Part shown: positions 1-8,606 of the stretch, in pieces
Layout of the letters: every line of letters starts with the position of its first letter
How positions within the stretch are numbered: the stretch's first letter is position 1
NCBI GenBank assembly: GCA_002730525.1
Contig: PCAK01000040.1
Coordinates: 219,256-283,255 of the forward strand
Direction of reading: 5' to 3'
DNA length: 64,000 nucleotides
DNA from: Acidobacteriota bacterium
Lineage (GTDB): Bacteria > Acidobacteriota > Vicinamibacteria > Vicinamibacterales > UBA823
Position numbers and translations under genes: made by a program
Notes under the pieces: generated by a model
Seen by the model: the letters and a program-made list of their open reading frames with translations, nothing else
The model's database searches: none
What the model was told of the DNA's origin: nothing

Positions 1-2164
1 CGTAGCCGCGTAGCGCGAGGTCCCGCGCCGCGACGAGCCCTGCCGGCCCGGCCCCGGCGACCGCCACCTTCAGACCGTGTGCCGGTTCGCGTTCCGGCTC
101 GATGGTCGTGTCAGGCCGATCGGCCGCCCACTCGACCACGAACCGCTTGAGGCCATTGATCGCAACCGACCCGTCGACACCCTGTCGAACGCAGGCCGCC
201 TCGCAGGGCTGGTGGCAGACCCGGCACACCGACTCCGGCAGGGCGCACCGATCTGCGATGTGCCCCCACGCTTCGACGTACTCGCCGGCGGCGATGTGTC
301 CGGCGTATCCCTGGATGCAGAGGGAGAGCGGGCATTCGGTGCTGCACGGCGCCAAGGGTGTCGACGAGTTCGCGCCGCGAGCGGCGCACCCTCGCGCCAG
401 TTGGCGCTCGAAGCCCGTGGTCACGCACTGGGTGCAGCGCAGATCGAGCGACTCGCGACCGCAGCTGCGACACCGGTCGTGATCGATCTCGAACAGCGGC
501 AGGGTCGTGTCCGGGCCCCGCTCTCGCGCCTCGTCGACGGGACAGGTGCGTTCGACGACGATGACGCTGACACTCCGCGCCTCCCGCGCCCGGCGAAAAG
601 CGGCCACCGTCCCGGGCAGGTCGTACGAGTCGACCGTTTCGACATGTGACGCGCCCAGCGCGCGGGCAACGGCTTCGATGGAGGCGGAGCCGTTCCGACG
701 GAGACTCGGACTGGCCTGGAATCCAGTCATGGCCGTCGTCTGGTTGTCCAGGACGACCGCGACCATGTTGACGTCTTCCTTGACGGCGTTGAGCAAGGCG
801 GGCATGCCGGCGTGAAAGAAGGTCGAGTCGCCCAGGAATCCCACCGTGCGCTGGCCCGTCATCCGGCTGACGCCGGCCGCCAGCGAGAACCCGGCGCCCA
901 TGCAGACCAGCGCGTCGGCCGTGTCGAGCGGGGCACCGTAGCCCAGCGTGTAGCACCCGATGTCGTTGAAGTAGAGCTGCTCCTCGCCGAAGGCCGCGCG
1001 CGCCGCCAGGAACGTGGCGCGATGCGGGCAGCCGGGGCAGAGGGTCGGGGGCCGAGTCGGCACCGGGGCGGGTGCGGGCTGGTCGCGCGCTGTCAGCGGG
1101 ACGTCGAGCGCGCGTCCGATCGCCTCTTCGAGTCGTTCCGGCGTCTGCTCGCCGACCTCGCTGAGATGACCGGTACGCTGGCCGAGGATCTCGGTCCGCA
1201 GTCCATGGACCGCGCAGAGGTTGCGGACCCGGTCCTCGATGAACGGCGACAGTTCCTCGACGACGAGCACCTTGTCCACCCCGTCCAGGCGGCGCGCGAG
1301 TTGTGCTTCCGGCAGCGGGTAGACGGCACCCAGGGTCCACAGAGCGATTCGGTCGCCGAGGGCGTGATGCCCGAGCAGGTCGGCGCAGGTCGCCGCCGGC
1401 GCGCCCACCGCCAGAATCGCCTCCGTCGAGTTCCCCGTGCATTCAAAGAAGCCCGCACCCGCCATCAACTCGCCCGCCCGTCCGATTCGCTCCTGGAGCC
1501 CGACGCGCATCTGCTGGGCGTTGTGCGGAACAGGCACGTAGCGCTGCGGGTCTCGCACGAAGCCCCGCACGCTCGGCGCGCGTAGCGATCCGAACGTGAC
1601 GGTGCCACGCGTGTGGCAGACACGCGTCGTCGGACGCAGCAGCACCGGCAGGCGCGTTTTCTCCGAGAGCTCGAAGGCGAAGCGAGCCATGGTGAGTGCC
1701 TGCTGGGGCGTGCTCGGGTCGAGAATCGGCAGGTGCAGCATCGGACCGAGATGGCGCTGGTCCTGCTCGTTCGGGCTGGTCTTGCAGCCCGGATCGGCGG
1801 CGGAGACGATGACCATGCCGGCCTCGACCCCGATGTACGGGACCGTGGAGAGCGGGTCGCCCGCGACGAGTAGGCCGAGGTGCTTCATCGAGCAGATCGA
1901 CCGCGCGCCAGCCAGCGACGCGGCAAACGCCATTTCGAGTGCGAGTTTCTCGTTGACGGAGTACTCGAAGACGATACCGCGTTCAGCCGAGATCCGGGCG
2001 AACGCGTCGCCGATCTCGGACGCGGGTGTGCCCGGGTAGCCGGAGGCGAACGCCACGCCGGCTTCGAGCGCACCGCGCACGATGGCCTCGTTCCCCAGGA
2101 GGTGCCCGGAGTGTCCCGCGCGGTCGATCAGCAGCGGGTGCTCCGGATTGAACGTTGATTTCAC
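1..2164 (-). CDS. Indolepyruvate ferredoxin oxidoreductase alpha subunit fused to GltD-like NAD(P)/FAD domain (3' end outside window)
   Basis: ThDP-dependent oxidation of an aryl-2-oxoacid to aryl-acyl-CoA is the expected role of the N-terminal ~550 residues. They show the IorA signature SGYPGTPASEI, the core CPGCPHR, and a ThDP-binding GDSTFFHAG followed by LDNQTTAMTG. Instead of the usual C-terminal 2x[4Fe-4S] domain, there is a short Cys cluster (CRSC...CTQC, about residues 562-577). This is followed by a domain like the N-terminus of glutamate synthase small subunit (CSTECPLSLC, then CRVCHQPCEAAC) and the start of a Rossmann fold (VAGAGPAG) at the window edge. The GTG start at 2164 has GGGAAG upstream; an in-frame GTG at 2176 is an alternative. 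The gene diverges from the acyl-CoA dehydrogenase gene at 2359. The fusion could pass electrons directly to NAD(P). The family assignment is firm; the substrate is unknown. Confidence 0.85.
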   Translation of the reverse strand, partial: MKSTFNPEHPLLIDRAGHSGHLLGNEAIVRGALEAGVAFASGYPGTPASEIGDAFARISAERGIVFEYSVNEKLALEMAFAASLAGARSICSMKHLGLLVAGDPLSTVPYIGVEAGMVIVSAADPGCKTSPNEQDQRHLGPMLHLPILDPSTPQQALTMARFAFELSEKTRLPVLLRPTTRVCHTRGTVTFGSLRAPSVRGFVRDPQRYVPVPHNAQQMRVGLQERIGRAGELMAGAGFFECTGNSTEAILAVGAPAATCADLLGHHALGDRIALWTLGAVYPLPEAQLARRLDGVDKVLVVEELSPFIEDRVRNLCAVHGLRTEILGQRTGHLSEVGEQTPERLEEAIGRALDVPLTARDQPAPAPVPTRPPTLCPGCPHRATFLAARAAFGEEQLYFNDIGCYTLGYGAPLDTADALVCMGAGFSLAAGVSRMTGQRTVGFLGDSTFFHAGMPALLNAVKEDVNMVAVVLDNQTTAMTGFQASPSLRRNGSASIEAVARALGASHVETVDSYDLPGTVAAFRRAREARSVSVIVVERTCPVDEARERGPDTTLPLFEIDHDRCRSCGRESLDLRCTQCVTTGFERQLARGCAARGANSSTPLAPCSTECPLSLCIQGYAGHIAAGEYVEAWGHIADRCALPESVCRVCHQPCEAACVRQGVDGSVAINGLKRFVVEWAADRPDTTIEPEREPAHGLKVAVAGAGPAGLVAARDLALRGY

Positions 2165-2252
2165 TCTGCTTCCCACCGACAAGGGAGATCAGCTGACGGA
2201 GTACCAGTAGCATACTTCCGACGGGATCATGCTCTGGTAGCTCTCTCCCCGG

Positions 2253-2270
2253 GTATGATTCAGATCATGT
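2253..2270. promoter_or_regulatory. Candidate operator, palindrome GTATGA-N6-TCATGT
   Basis: An 18-bp imperfect inverted repeat lies in the 194-bp divergent region between the IorA fusion and the acyl-CoA gene. It has the same half-sites and the same 6-bp spacer as the sites at 22231 and 63668. A role as a regulator binding site is inferred from this recurrence; no regulator gene is visible in the window. Confidence 0.45.
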
Positions 2271-2358
2271 TCCGACCGATCATTCCGGCCCCGGTCGCCA
2301 CCTTCGACGAGCTGACGGACCGCTGCCCACGGTGGCTTGGCAACGCACGAAAGATGTC

Positions 2359-4389
2359 ATGAGCAGAGTGCCGTCGACGACTCGCGAGAATCCCCTCATA
2401 GCTCGGCCCAGCCGGCCGATGCCCCAGCGCATCGGCATCGTCGGCGCTGGCACCATCGGACCGGACATCGGGTACTACCTGAAGAGTGCCATTCCGGACC
2501 TGACACTCGTGCTGGTCGACGTGGCGCCCGCCGCACTGGAGCGCGCCGTCGCTCGGATCGAGGGGTATGTGGACAAGGGGCTCGCCCGACGGAAGCTGAC
2601 CGAGCAGCAGGCCGTCCAGGTGCGTCGCAACCTGGTCACGACCCAGGACTATGCCGCGATGGCCGACTGCGACTGGGTCCTCGAGGCGGCGACCGAGAAT
2701 CTCGAGCTGAAGCGGAAGATCTTCCGGGACATCGAGGCCGTCGTCCGCCCCGACGCACTCATCACGTCGAACACCAGTTCGCTCCCGGCGTCGAGGCTCT
2801 TTGGCGATCTCATACACAAGCGGCGTGCGACCGTCACCCACTTCTTCGCGCCGGCGTTCAGGAACCCAGCCGTGGAGGTCGTCGGTTGGGAGCACGGCGA
2901 TCCCGAGGTCCTGGAGTACCTCCGCTGGCTGTTCTGCACGACCGGCAAGGTCCCGTTCGTGACCGCGGACGCGCTCTGCTTCATGCTCGACCGCGTCTTC
3001 GACAACTGGTGCAACGAGGCTGGGTATCTACTCGACCGGGCCAGCGCGTCAGAGGTGGACAGCGTGGCGGTGGACTACGTTCATGCTGGACCGTTCTTCG
3101 TTCTGAACCTCGCACGGGGCAATCCGATCATCGTGGAGACGAACACGGTTCAGATGGAGGAGGGCGCGCACTACCGGCCGGCGCCGATCTTTGGGTCGGT
3201 GGATCTCTGGAAGACGGCGACGGCGGGCGAGCGGGTGGCGGTGATGTCGGAAACCGAGGCGGCCGTGCGCGACCGGCTGCTCGGGGCCCTCTTTTCGCAA
3301 ACGGTCGACATTCTCGACCGCGACATCGGATCGCCGGCCGACCTCAACCTCGGCTGCTGCCTGGCGCTCGGCTTCAAGCAAGGCCCGCTCGACCTGATGC
3401 GCAGCCTCGGTGACGCGGAGGTCGGGCGCATCCTCGAGCGTTTCGCGCGGGAGCGTCCCGGCATGCCGACGGCGGTGCGCGATCTCGCCGCTTACCGGGA
3501 GTTTCGAAGGGTCGTGCTGGTCGATGAGGTGGACGGCGTCAAGGTGCTGACGATCAGGCGCCCGCAAGCGCTCAATGCGCTCGATGACGAGGTCACCGAC
3601 GAGCTGCTTGGCGTCATCCGACAGTTCGAGCAAGACGCGACGGTTCGCGGTTTCGTGATCGTGGGCTACGGGTCCCGGGCGTTCTGTGCCGGTGCCGACA
3701 TCGGACGGTTTCCCGAGATGCTGGGGAGTCTGAGCGACTGCGTCCAGTACTCCCGCGATTGTTCCCGCTTGCTCGTTCACCTCGACCGGATGACCAAGCC
3801 GGTGGTCGCCGCACTCAACGGCATGGCGCTCGGCGGTGGCGTGGAGCTCGCCTTGCGCTGTCGCGGGATCGTCGCGACGCGGGAGACCTGGCTGCAGTTC
3901 CCCGAGGTGACCCTGGGGATCGCGCCCGGGATCGGCGGCATGGTGGTGCCGTATCGCCGCTGGCCCCAGGCGGCATCGGTCTTTCACGACATGCTGCGCC
4001 TTGGCCGCAAGCTCGACGCCGCTCGAGCTCACGCGCTCGGTGTGGTCGACGCGCTGGTGGGCCCGGAGGACGACCTGATTGCGTCGGCGGTGTCCCGCGT
4101 GGGCGAGCTTTCGGGAGCGGCGGGCTCTGCCGCCGACCTGGACGGCCCGGTGGAGATCCCGATGCCGTCCGAACTGGATGACGGGGCGTTTGGGAAGCGG
4201 CCGCTCAGCCGGGAGGTCATCGGCATCATCGACCAGGCCATCGTGGCTGCGGCGCAGGCCGACGGCCTCGAGGTGGCTCTGGAAATCGGCTACGCCGCGT
4301 TCGGGGCGACGGCCTGCACCGAGGCGGCCCGCGAGGGCGTCACGGCATTCCTGGAGAAACGACGTCCGGATTTCGCGCGGACCGGATGA
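2359..4389 (+). CDS. 3-hydroxyacyl-CoA dehydrogenase / enoyl-CoA hydratase fusion (HAD domain first)
   Basis: A bifunctional beta-oxidation-type enzyme: hydration of an enoyl-CoA and NAD-dependent oxidation of the 3-hydroxyacyl-CoA. The N-terminal ~380 residues form the dehydrogenase, with the NAD motif GAGTIG and a C-terminal helical domain. The rest is crotonase: the oxyanion-hole segment FCAGADIG, GGGVELAL with the first catalytic Glu, and PEVTLGI with the second. The domain order is the reverse of FadB/FadJ and resembles the archaeal dehydrogenase-hydratase fusions of the Sulfolobales. ATG at 2359 was chosen; GTG 2332 and ATG 2419 are also in frame, and none has a strong ribosome site. 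The thiolase follows 25 bp downstream, so together they would complete a beta-oxidation cycle on an acid or ring-cleavage product. Confidence 0.9.
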   Translation: MSRVPSTTRENPLIARPSRPMPQRIGIVGAGTIGPDIGYYLKSAIPDLTLVLVDVAPAALERAVARIEGYVDKGLARRKLTEQQAVQVRRNLVTTQDYAAMADCDWVLEAATENLELKRKIFRDIEAVVRPDALITSNTSSLPASRLFGDLIHKRRATVTHFFAPAFRNPAVEVVGWEHGDPEVLEYLRWLFCTTGKVPFVTADALCFMLDRVFDNWCNEAGYLLDRASASEVDSVAVDYVHAGPFFVLNLARGNPIIVETNTVQMEEGAHYRPAPIFGSVDLWKTATAGERVAVMSETEAAVRDRLLGALFSQTVDILDRDIGSPADLNLGCCLALGFKQGPLDLMRSLGDAEVGRILERFARERPGMPTAVRDLAAYREFRRVVLVDEVDGVKVLTIRRPQALNALDDEVTDELLGVIRQFEQDATVRGFVIVGYGSRAFCAGADIGRFPEMLGSLSDCVQYSRDCSRLLVHLDRMTKPVVAALNGMALGGGVELALRCRGIVATRETWLQFPEVTLGIAPGIGGMVVPYRRWPQAASVFHDMLRLGRKLDAARAHALGVVDALVGPEDDLIASAVSRVGELSGAAGSAADLDGPVEIPMPSELDDGAFGKRPLSREVIGIIDQAIVAAAQADGLEVALEIGYAAFGATACTEAAREGVTAFLEKRRPDFARTG

Positions 4390-4414
4390 CGGATCACGAC
4401 GACGAGGAGGGTCG

Positions 4415-5608
4415 ATGCCACTCGAGCGAATATTCATTCCGTACGGGGCCTACTGGAGCACGCCGTTCTGCAAGTGGCAGGGCCGTTTCGCCGGCGAGCA
4501 CTCGATGAAACTGGCCGCCAGCGTCGCGCGCCGCGCGTTCGACGAGGGGTGTGGCCAGCTCGAGCGCCTCGACGGCATCGTCCTGGGGACCACGGTGATG
4601 CAGCCGCAGAGCTTCTACGGCGCACCCTGGCTCGCCGGCATGATCGGGGCCGACGGGCTCACCGGCCCGACGATCTCGCAGGCCTGCGCCACTTCGGCCG
4701 CCATCGTCGCCAGTGCCGCGCTGCAGATCGAAGCCGGTCAACGAGGATGCGTGCTCGCGGTCGCCTGCGACCGCACGAGCAACGGCCCGCACGTCTACTA
4801 CCCGAATCCATCGGGACCGGGCGCCCTGGGGGAGGCCGAGAACCCGGTCTGGGACAACTTCAACCGGGATCCGTTTGCCGGCAACGCCATGCTCGAGACG
4901 GCGGAGAACGTCGCGCGCGAAGCCGGGATCACTCGGGAAGAACAGGACGCCATGGCGCTGCTCCGCAGCGAGCAGTACCAGGCGGCGCTGGCCGACGACC
5001 GCGCGTTCCAGAAGCGCTACATGATGCCGGTCGTTCTGAACGCGGGTAAGAAGAGCGAGCGCGTCGTCGACCGGGACGAGGGAGTGTTCGGCACGACCGC
5101 CGACGGGCTGGCGAGGCTGAAGCCCGTCCTGGACGGTGGGACGGTGACCTACGGGACGCAGACCTATCCCGCCGACGGGAACGCGGGTGTCGTCCTCTGC
5201 GACCGGGAGGCCGCGGAGCACTTCGCGACACGACCCGGCGTGAGCATCCAGGTTCTGGGCTTCGGCTCGGCCAGGGCGAAGAAGGGCTTCATGCCGATGG
5301 CGGTCGTGCCGGCCGCCCGGCAGGCGCTGGACGACGCCGGCGTGGCGATCGCGGACTGTGCCGCGGTCAAGACCCATAATCCGTTCGCCGTCAACGATGT
5401 CTACCTCTGTCGAGAGCTGGTGCTGGAACCGGCAAAGGTCAATCGCTACGGGTCGCCGCTGGTCTTCGGCCACCCGCAGGCGCCCACGGGGTTGCGGGCG
5501 ATGATCGAGCTGATCGAGGAGCTGGTCGAGCGCGGCGGCGGCCTGGGGCTCTTCTCCGGCTGCGCGGCGGGGGACACCGCGATGGCGGTGGTATTCAGGG
5601 TCGGCTGA
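4415..5608 (+). CDS. Thiolase family acyl-CoA acetyltransferase
   Basis: Predicted CoA-dependent cleavage of a 3-oxoacyl-CoA (or the reverse condensation). The 397-residue length fits the family. The acylated Cys lies in QACATSA, around residue 92. KTHNPFAVND replaces the common NEAFA loop, and the C-terminal region has GHPQAPTG and GLFSGCAAGDTA where classical thiolases have GHPIGASG and CIGGG; this places it in a divergent thiolase subfamily rather than with FadA or PhaA. A strong GAGGAGG lies just before the ATG. It is transcribed after the dehydrogenase/hydratase fusion and ends at a bidirectional hairpin. Confidence 0.9.
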   Translation: MPLERIFIPYGAYWSTPFCKWQGRFAGEHSMKLAASVARRAFDEGCGQLERLDGIVLGTTVMQPQSFYGAPWLAGMIGADGLTGPTISQACATSAAIVASAALQIEAGQRGCVLAVACDRTSNGPHVYYPNPSGPGALGEAENPVWDNFNRDPFAGNAMLETAENVAREAGITREEQDAMALLRSEQYQAALADDRAFQKRYMMPVVLNAGKKSERVVDRDEGVFGTTADGLARLKPVLDGGTVTYGTQTYPADGNAGVVLCDREAAEHFATRPGVSIQVLGFGSARAKKGFMPMAVVPAARQALDDAGVAIADCAAVKTHNPFAVNDVYLCRELVLEPAKVNRYGSPLVFGHPQAPTGLRAMIELIEELVERGGGLGLFSGCAAGDTAMAVVFRVG

Positions 5609-5612
5609 GGGC

Positions 5613-5649
5613 GCGACCTCATAGCTCTACTTCGTGAGCTCAAGGTCGC
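5613..5649. terminator. Bidirectional terminator hairpin between convergent genes
   Basis: A perfect 7-bp outer stem (GCGACCT at 5613-5619, AGGTCGC at 5643-5649) encloses an inner AGCTC/GAGCT stem with a loop of about eight bases. It lies between the stop of the thiolase gene and the stop of the ATC-hydrolase-like gene, and overlaps the last codons of the latter. There is no clear T tract, so Rho-independence is not assured. Confidence 0.7.
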
Positions 5650-6097
5650 ACGACTTGGCTCCGTCGGAGATCCGGCAGCCGAACCGCAGCGTGTACCCGG
5701 CGGTCTCGAACTTGCCGAAGTCGATCTGATGGGCGATGTCGCACATCCTCATCCTCTCGTCGGCGGACAGTCCGACCTCGTCCCATGCGTCGACCAACGG
5801 ACACTGGTTCAGCCGTAGCACCGTGCGCGTCGGGCTCGCCTCGACGACTTCCTGTCCAAACGCGTCGATCGTACCCTTCCCCTCGATGAGTACGCGCGCG
5901 AGCTGCTCCAGATCCGGCGCGCCGACCCGCTCGGCAAGCCGCTCACCCTTGTCGCGGCCGCGCGCGTACACGGCCTTCCCGAGCAGCTCGGTCGCCTTGT
6001 CCGGTCCGAGCTCGGCCGCGAGCTGCGAGTAGATCTTCACGTAGATCTCCGCCCGGTTCTTGATTTCCTTCGTCAGGGCATTCACGGGTTCGGTCAT
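5627..6097 (-). CDS. L-2-amino-thiazoline-4-carboxylic acid hydrolase-like protein
   Basis: A 156-residue soluble protein resembling the ATC hydrolase family (PF14196), whose founding member opens 2-aminothiazoline-4-carboxylate. The family-like C-terminal half has NQCPLVDAWDEVGL, then MCDIAHQIDFGKF and a final Cys pair (FGCRISDGAKSCDLEL). The start is decided by GGAGG placed seven bases before the ATG at 6097; an ATG two codons upstream has no spacer. It is the last gene of the long minus-strand unit, 26 bp after an amidohydrolase. Many members of this family sit in catabolic clusters with no known substrate; hydrolysis of a ring C-N or C-S bond is a guess. Confidence 0.7.
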   Translation of the reverse strand: MTEPVNALTKEIKNRAEIYVKIYSQLAAELGPDKATELLGKAVYARGRDKGERLAERVGAPDLEQLARVLIEGKGTIDAFGQEVVEASPTRTVLRLNQCPLVDAWDEVGLSADERMRMCDIAHQIDFGKFETAGYTLRFGCRISDGAKSCDLELTK

Positions 6098-6123
6098 GGG
6101 CATGCCTCCAGGCTGCAGTGTCC

Positions 6124-7038
6124 CTAGCCGTCGATGATCCGCCGGATGTTGTCGTTGAAGATGTTGTCCATTTCCGCGGGTGACAGGTTCAGGTCGTTGC
6201 AGATCGCGAGCTGTTGCTCGAGGATGTTCGTCCTGAATCCGCGCGGAAAGAAGCTGGAGTCGGTGCCAAAGATGAGTCGCTCCGATCCGAGCGCGTCGAG
6301 CGTGCGTCGGAAGAGATCGGCGACCGTGGTCGGGACCGGAGCGTACTGGACCCAGTTGTTCGACGACGAGGTGTCGATATAGACGGTCTGATACTGCGCC
6401 GCAAGCATCAAGGCTTCGCGGAAGAACCCGGTCCCGAAGTGCGGGATGATCCATCGCACCGAGGGGAACCGCAGGGCGACGTGCGACAGGTCGAGCGGGT
6501 TGCCGTACCGCAGGTCGTGCGTGGCGTCGATCGAGATCCCGAAATGGATGATCACCGGGATCCCCTTGTCGGCGCAGACCTCGTACACGGGGAAGCACGC
6601 TTCGTCGTCCGCATGAAAGTGCCCGGCCATCGGGTAGAGCTTGAGCCCTCGGACTCCACCTTCGTCGACCTGCCGCTGCAAGCGGTGCGCGTTCTCGCGG
6701 TTGGTCGGATCGAAGGTCGTGTACCCGACGAACCGGTCGGGCGCCGATGCGATGAACGCCAGGAGATCATCCGGCGCGTCGTGGGCTGGAAAGAACACGG
6801 CGCGATTGATGCCGGCGGCGTCGAGTTCGGCCAGCCACCGGCGGGCGACGGTCTCGACGTCCGGAACGTCGGTCTCGGGGCCCTGTTCGTCCCTCGACGC
6901 AAGGCTCCGGCTCCAGCGGCCATGGTAGGCCTCGACGAGCCGCTCGTCGAGTTGGGAAAGACGCGTGCGCCTGGCTCGGGCAGTACCGGCCGTGCTCAGG
7001 TGGATGTGCGAGTCGGTGATCGTCGCGGGTCTGTACAT
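6124..7038 (-). CDS. Amidohydrolase family protein (TIM-barrel metal-dependent hydrolase, PF04909 type)
   Basis: A metal-dependent hydrolase or decarboxylase of the ACMSD/2-pyrone-dicarboxylate hydrolase group. Metal-site motifs are visible in order: DSHIHL near the N-terminus, VIIHFG mid-protein, WIIPHFGTG, and FGTDSSFF near the C-terminus. No signal peptide is seen, so it should be cytoplasmic. The start at ATG 7038 is nine bases after the symporter stop; a GTG at 7050 overlapping that stop is an alternative and would imply translational coupling. Its place behind a symporter suggests that it acts on the imported acid or on a ring-cleavage product. Confidence 0.82.
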   Translation of the reverse strand: MYRPATITDSHIHLSTAGTARARRTRLSQLDERLVEAYHGRWSRSLASRDEQGPETDVPDVETVARRWLAELDAAGINRAVFFPAHDAPDDLLAFIASAPDRFVGYTTFDPTNRENAHRLQRQVDEGGVRGLKLYPMAGHFHADDEACFPVYEVCADKGIPVIIHFGISIDATHDLRYGNPLDLSHVALRFPSVRWIIPHFGTGFFREALMLAAQYQTVYIDTSSSNNWVQYAPVPTTVADLFRRTLDALGSERLIFGTDSSFFPRGFRTNILEQQLAICNDLNLSPAEMDNIFNDNIRRIIDG

Positions 7039-7046
7039 ATGGGTGC

Positions 7047-8546
7047 TCACTCGGCCGAAAAGGCGCGGCGGAGCAGGTCGCTCGAGGGTGGCGTGGAGCA
7101 CAGGCTGACGGCGGGCACGACAACGAACGGGACCACCATGGCGACCGAGGCGGCCAGCGGCACCAGCGTCACCTGTTCGGTGGCAATGAGGTAGCCGCCC
7201 CAGACCACCGCGGTGCCCAGGCCCGTGAGCATCCCGGCGAGCGCACCGGCTCGCGTGGCCGATCGCCAGAATAATCCGCAGACGTACGGGGCGAGAAACG
7301 CGCCGGCCACCGCTCCCCAGCTCAACGACATCAGGCTCACGATGAACGCGAACTCGTTGCTCGCGATGACGAAGGAGATCGCGATGAAGAGCGCCGCCAC
7401 CAGGCGGATCATCACGAGCGATCCGTTCTCCGCGGAAGGAGACCTGAGCCGCCCGGCTCGGAGGTCGATAGAGATCGACGCTGAGGAGACGAGCACCAGG
7501 CTGGAGAGCGTGCTCATCGAGGCTGAGACGACCAGCAGCAGCACGAGCGCCATCAGCAACTCGGGCAAATTGCCGCTGAGCAGCTCCGGGACCAGCACGT
7601 CGTAGCGCATCGTGGTCGTTCCCTGCTCCCCCTGGATCAGCGCGCTCGCCGGCGGCCCGTCAGCAAAGAAGACGTGTGTCAACGCTCCCGTGAAGTAGGC
7701 GGCGAATCCCATGACGGTCGCGAAGATGCCGGTGACGACCGTGGCCTTCGCAATGTGGCGCTCCGATTCGATCGCATAGAACTTGTGCACCATCTGAGGC
7801 AATCCCCAGGGGCCGAAGCTGCTCATGAAGACGACCGACCACAGGATCCACCACGGGGGCTGCTGGATCGGGGGAACGTGCGCCGCGGTGTTGGCCCCGA
7901 TCGTCGCGAAGACGACCCCGATTCCGCCCGCCCGCCCGACGAGCGCGACGACCATCGCGATGGCCCCGGCGAGCATGACCAGGCCCTGGACCAGATCGGC
8001 GATCGCCACGGCGAAGTACCCGCCGATGGTCAGATAGAGGCCGGTGATGACGCACATGATCAGGAGGGCCGTCTCGTACGACAGCACGCCAGGAAAGCTG
8101 ATCTCGAACAGGTGACTGAGGCCCTTGAAGACGGACGCCGAGTAGGGAAGGAGGAACACGAAGATAACGCCGGCCGCGATCACTTGCAGGGCCGGCGCCT
8201 GATAGCGCTTCGCGAAGAACTCCGGCATCGTCAACGTGTCGAGATTCCGGGTCATCCGGCGCGTGGCCTTGGCCAGGACGACCCATGCCGCGAAGGCGCC
8301 GAGGACGGCGTTGCCTGCGGCGATCCAGAGCGCATCCAAACCGAACATCCACCCGAACTGCCCCGCGAACCCGATGAAGAGCACGGCCGAGAAGTAACTG
8401 GTCCCGTAGGCGAATGCGGAGGCCCACGGCCCGATCTGTCGACCGCCGAGAAGGAAGTCGGTCGGGGTCTTGGTCCGGCGTCCACCCCAGACGCCGAGCC
8501 CGATCATGGCCGCCAGGAATACGCCGAGGATGATCGCAGTGGCCAT
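7047..8546 (-). CDS. Sodium:solute symporter (SSS family)
   Basis: A polytopic membrane protein of 499 residues with the SSS N-terminal pattern (TM1, then DFLLGGRQIG and a glycine-rich TM2). SATRAGALAGMLTG near the end is also typical. About 13 membrane helices are expected, although I counted them only roughly. It would import an organic acid with sodium. There is no adjacent DUF3311 partner, unlike the two other symporters of this window. ATG 8546 was chosen; TTG 8567 and GTG 8564 are in frame upstream. The gene lies 60 bp after the RdhA homologue, with the downstream amidohydrolase almost touching. Confidence 0.9.
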   Translation of the reverse strand: MATAIILGVFLAAMIGLGVWGGRRTKTPTDFLLGGRQIGPWASAFAYGTSYFSAVLFIGFAGQFGWMFGLDALWIAAGNAVLGAFAAWVVLAKATRRMTRNLDTLTMPEFFAKRYQAPALQVIAAGVIFVFLLPYSASVFKGLSHLFEISFPGVLSYETALLIMCVITGLYLTIGGYFAVAIADLVQGLVMLAGAIAMVVALVGRAGGIGVVFATIGANTAAHVPPIQQPPWWILWSVVFMSSFGPWGLPQMVHKFYAIESERHIAKATVVTGIFATVMGFAAYFTGALTHVFFADGPPASALIQGEQGTTTMRYDVLVPELLSGNLPELLMALVLLLVVSASMSTLSSLVLVSSASISIDLRAGRLRSPSAENGSLVMIRLVAALFIAISFVIASNEFAFIVSLMSLSWGAVAGAFLAPYVCGLFWRSATRAGALAGMLTGLGTAVVWGGYLIATEQVTLVPLAASVAMVVPFVVVPAVSLCSTPPSSDLLRRAFSAE

Positions 8547-8606
8547 CGGCAGCCTATCGAGCACCAATGCCGGCCGGTCGAGGCCGATGGCCCGTATCGC
8601 CCGTCG

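Noticed and set aside
111..1442. Long Arg/Gly-rich open frame of 443 codons, minus strand
   Set aside because: It lies in another frame over the IorA-GltD coding sequence, has no recognisable domain and has the Arg-rich composition of a GC-rich shadow frame.
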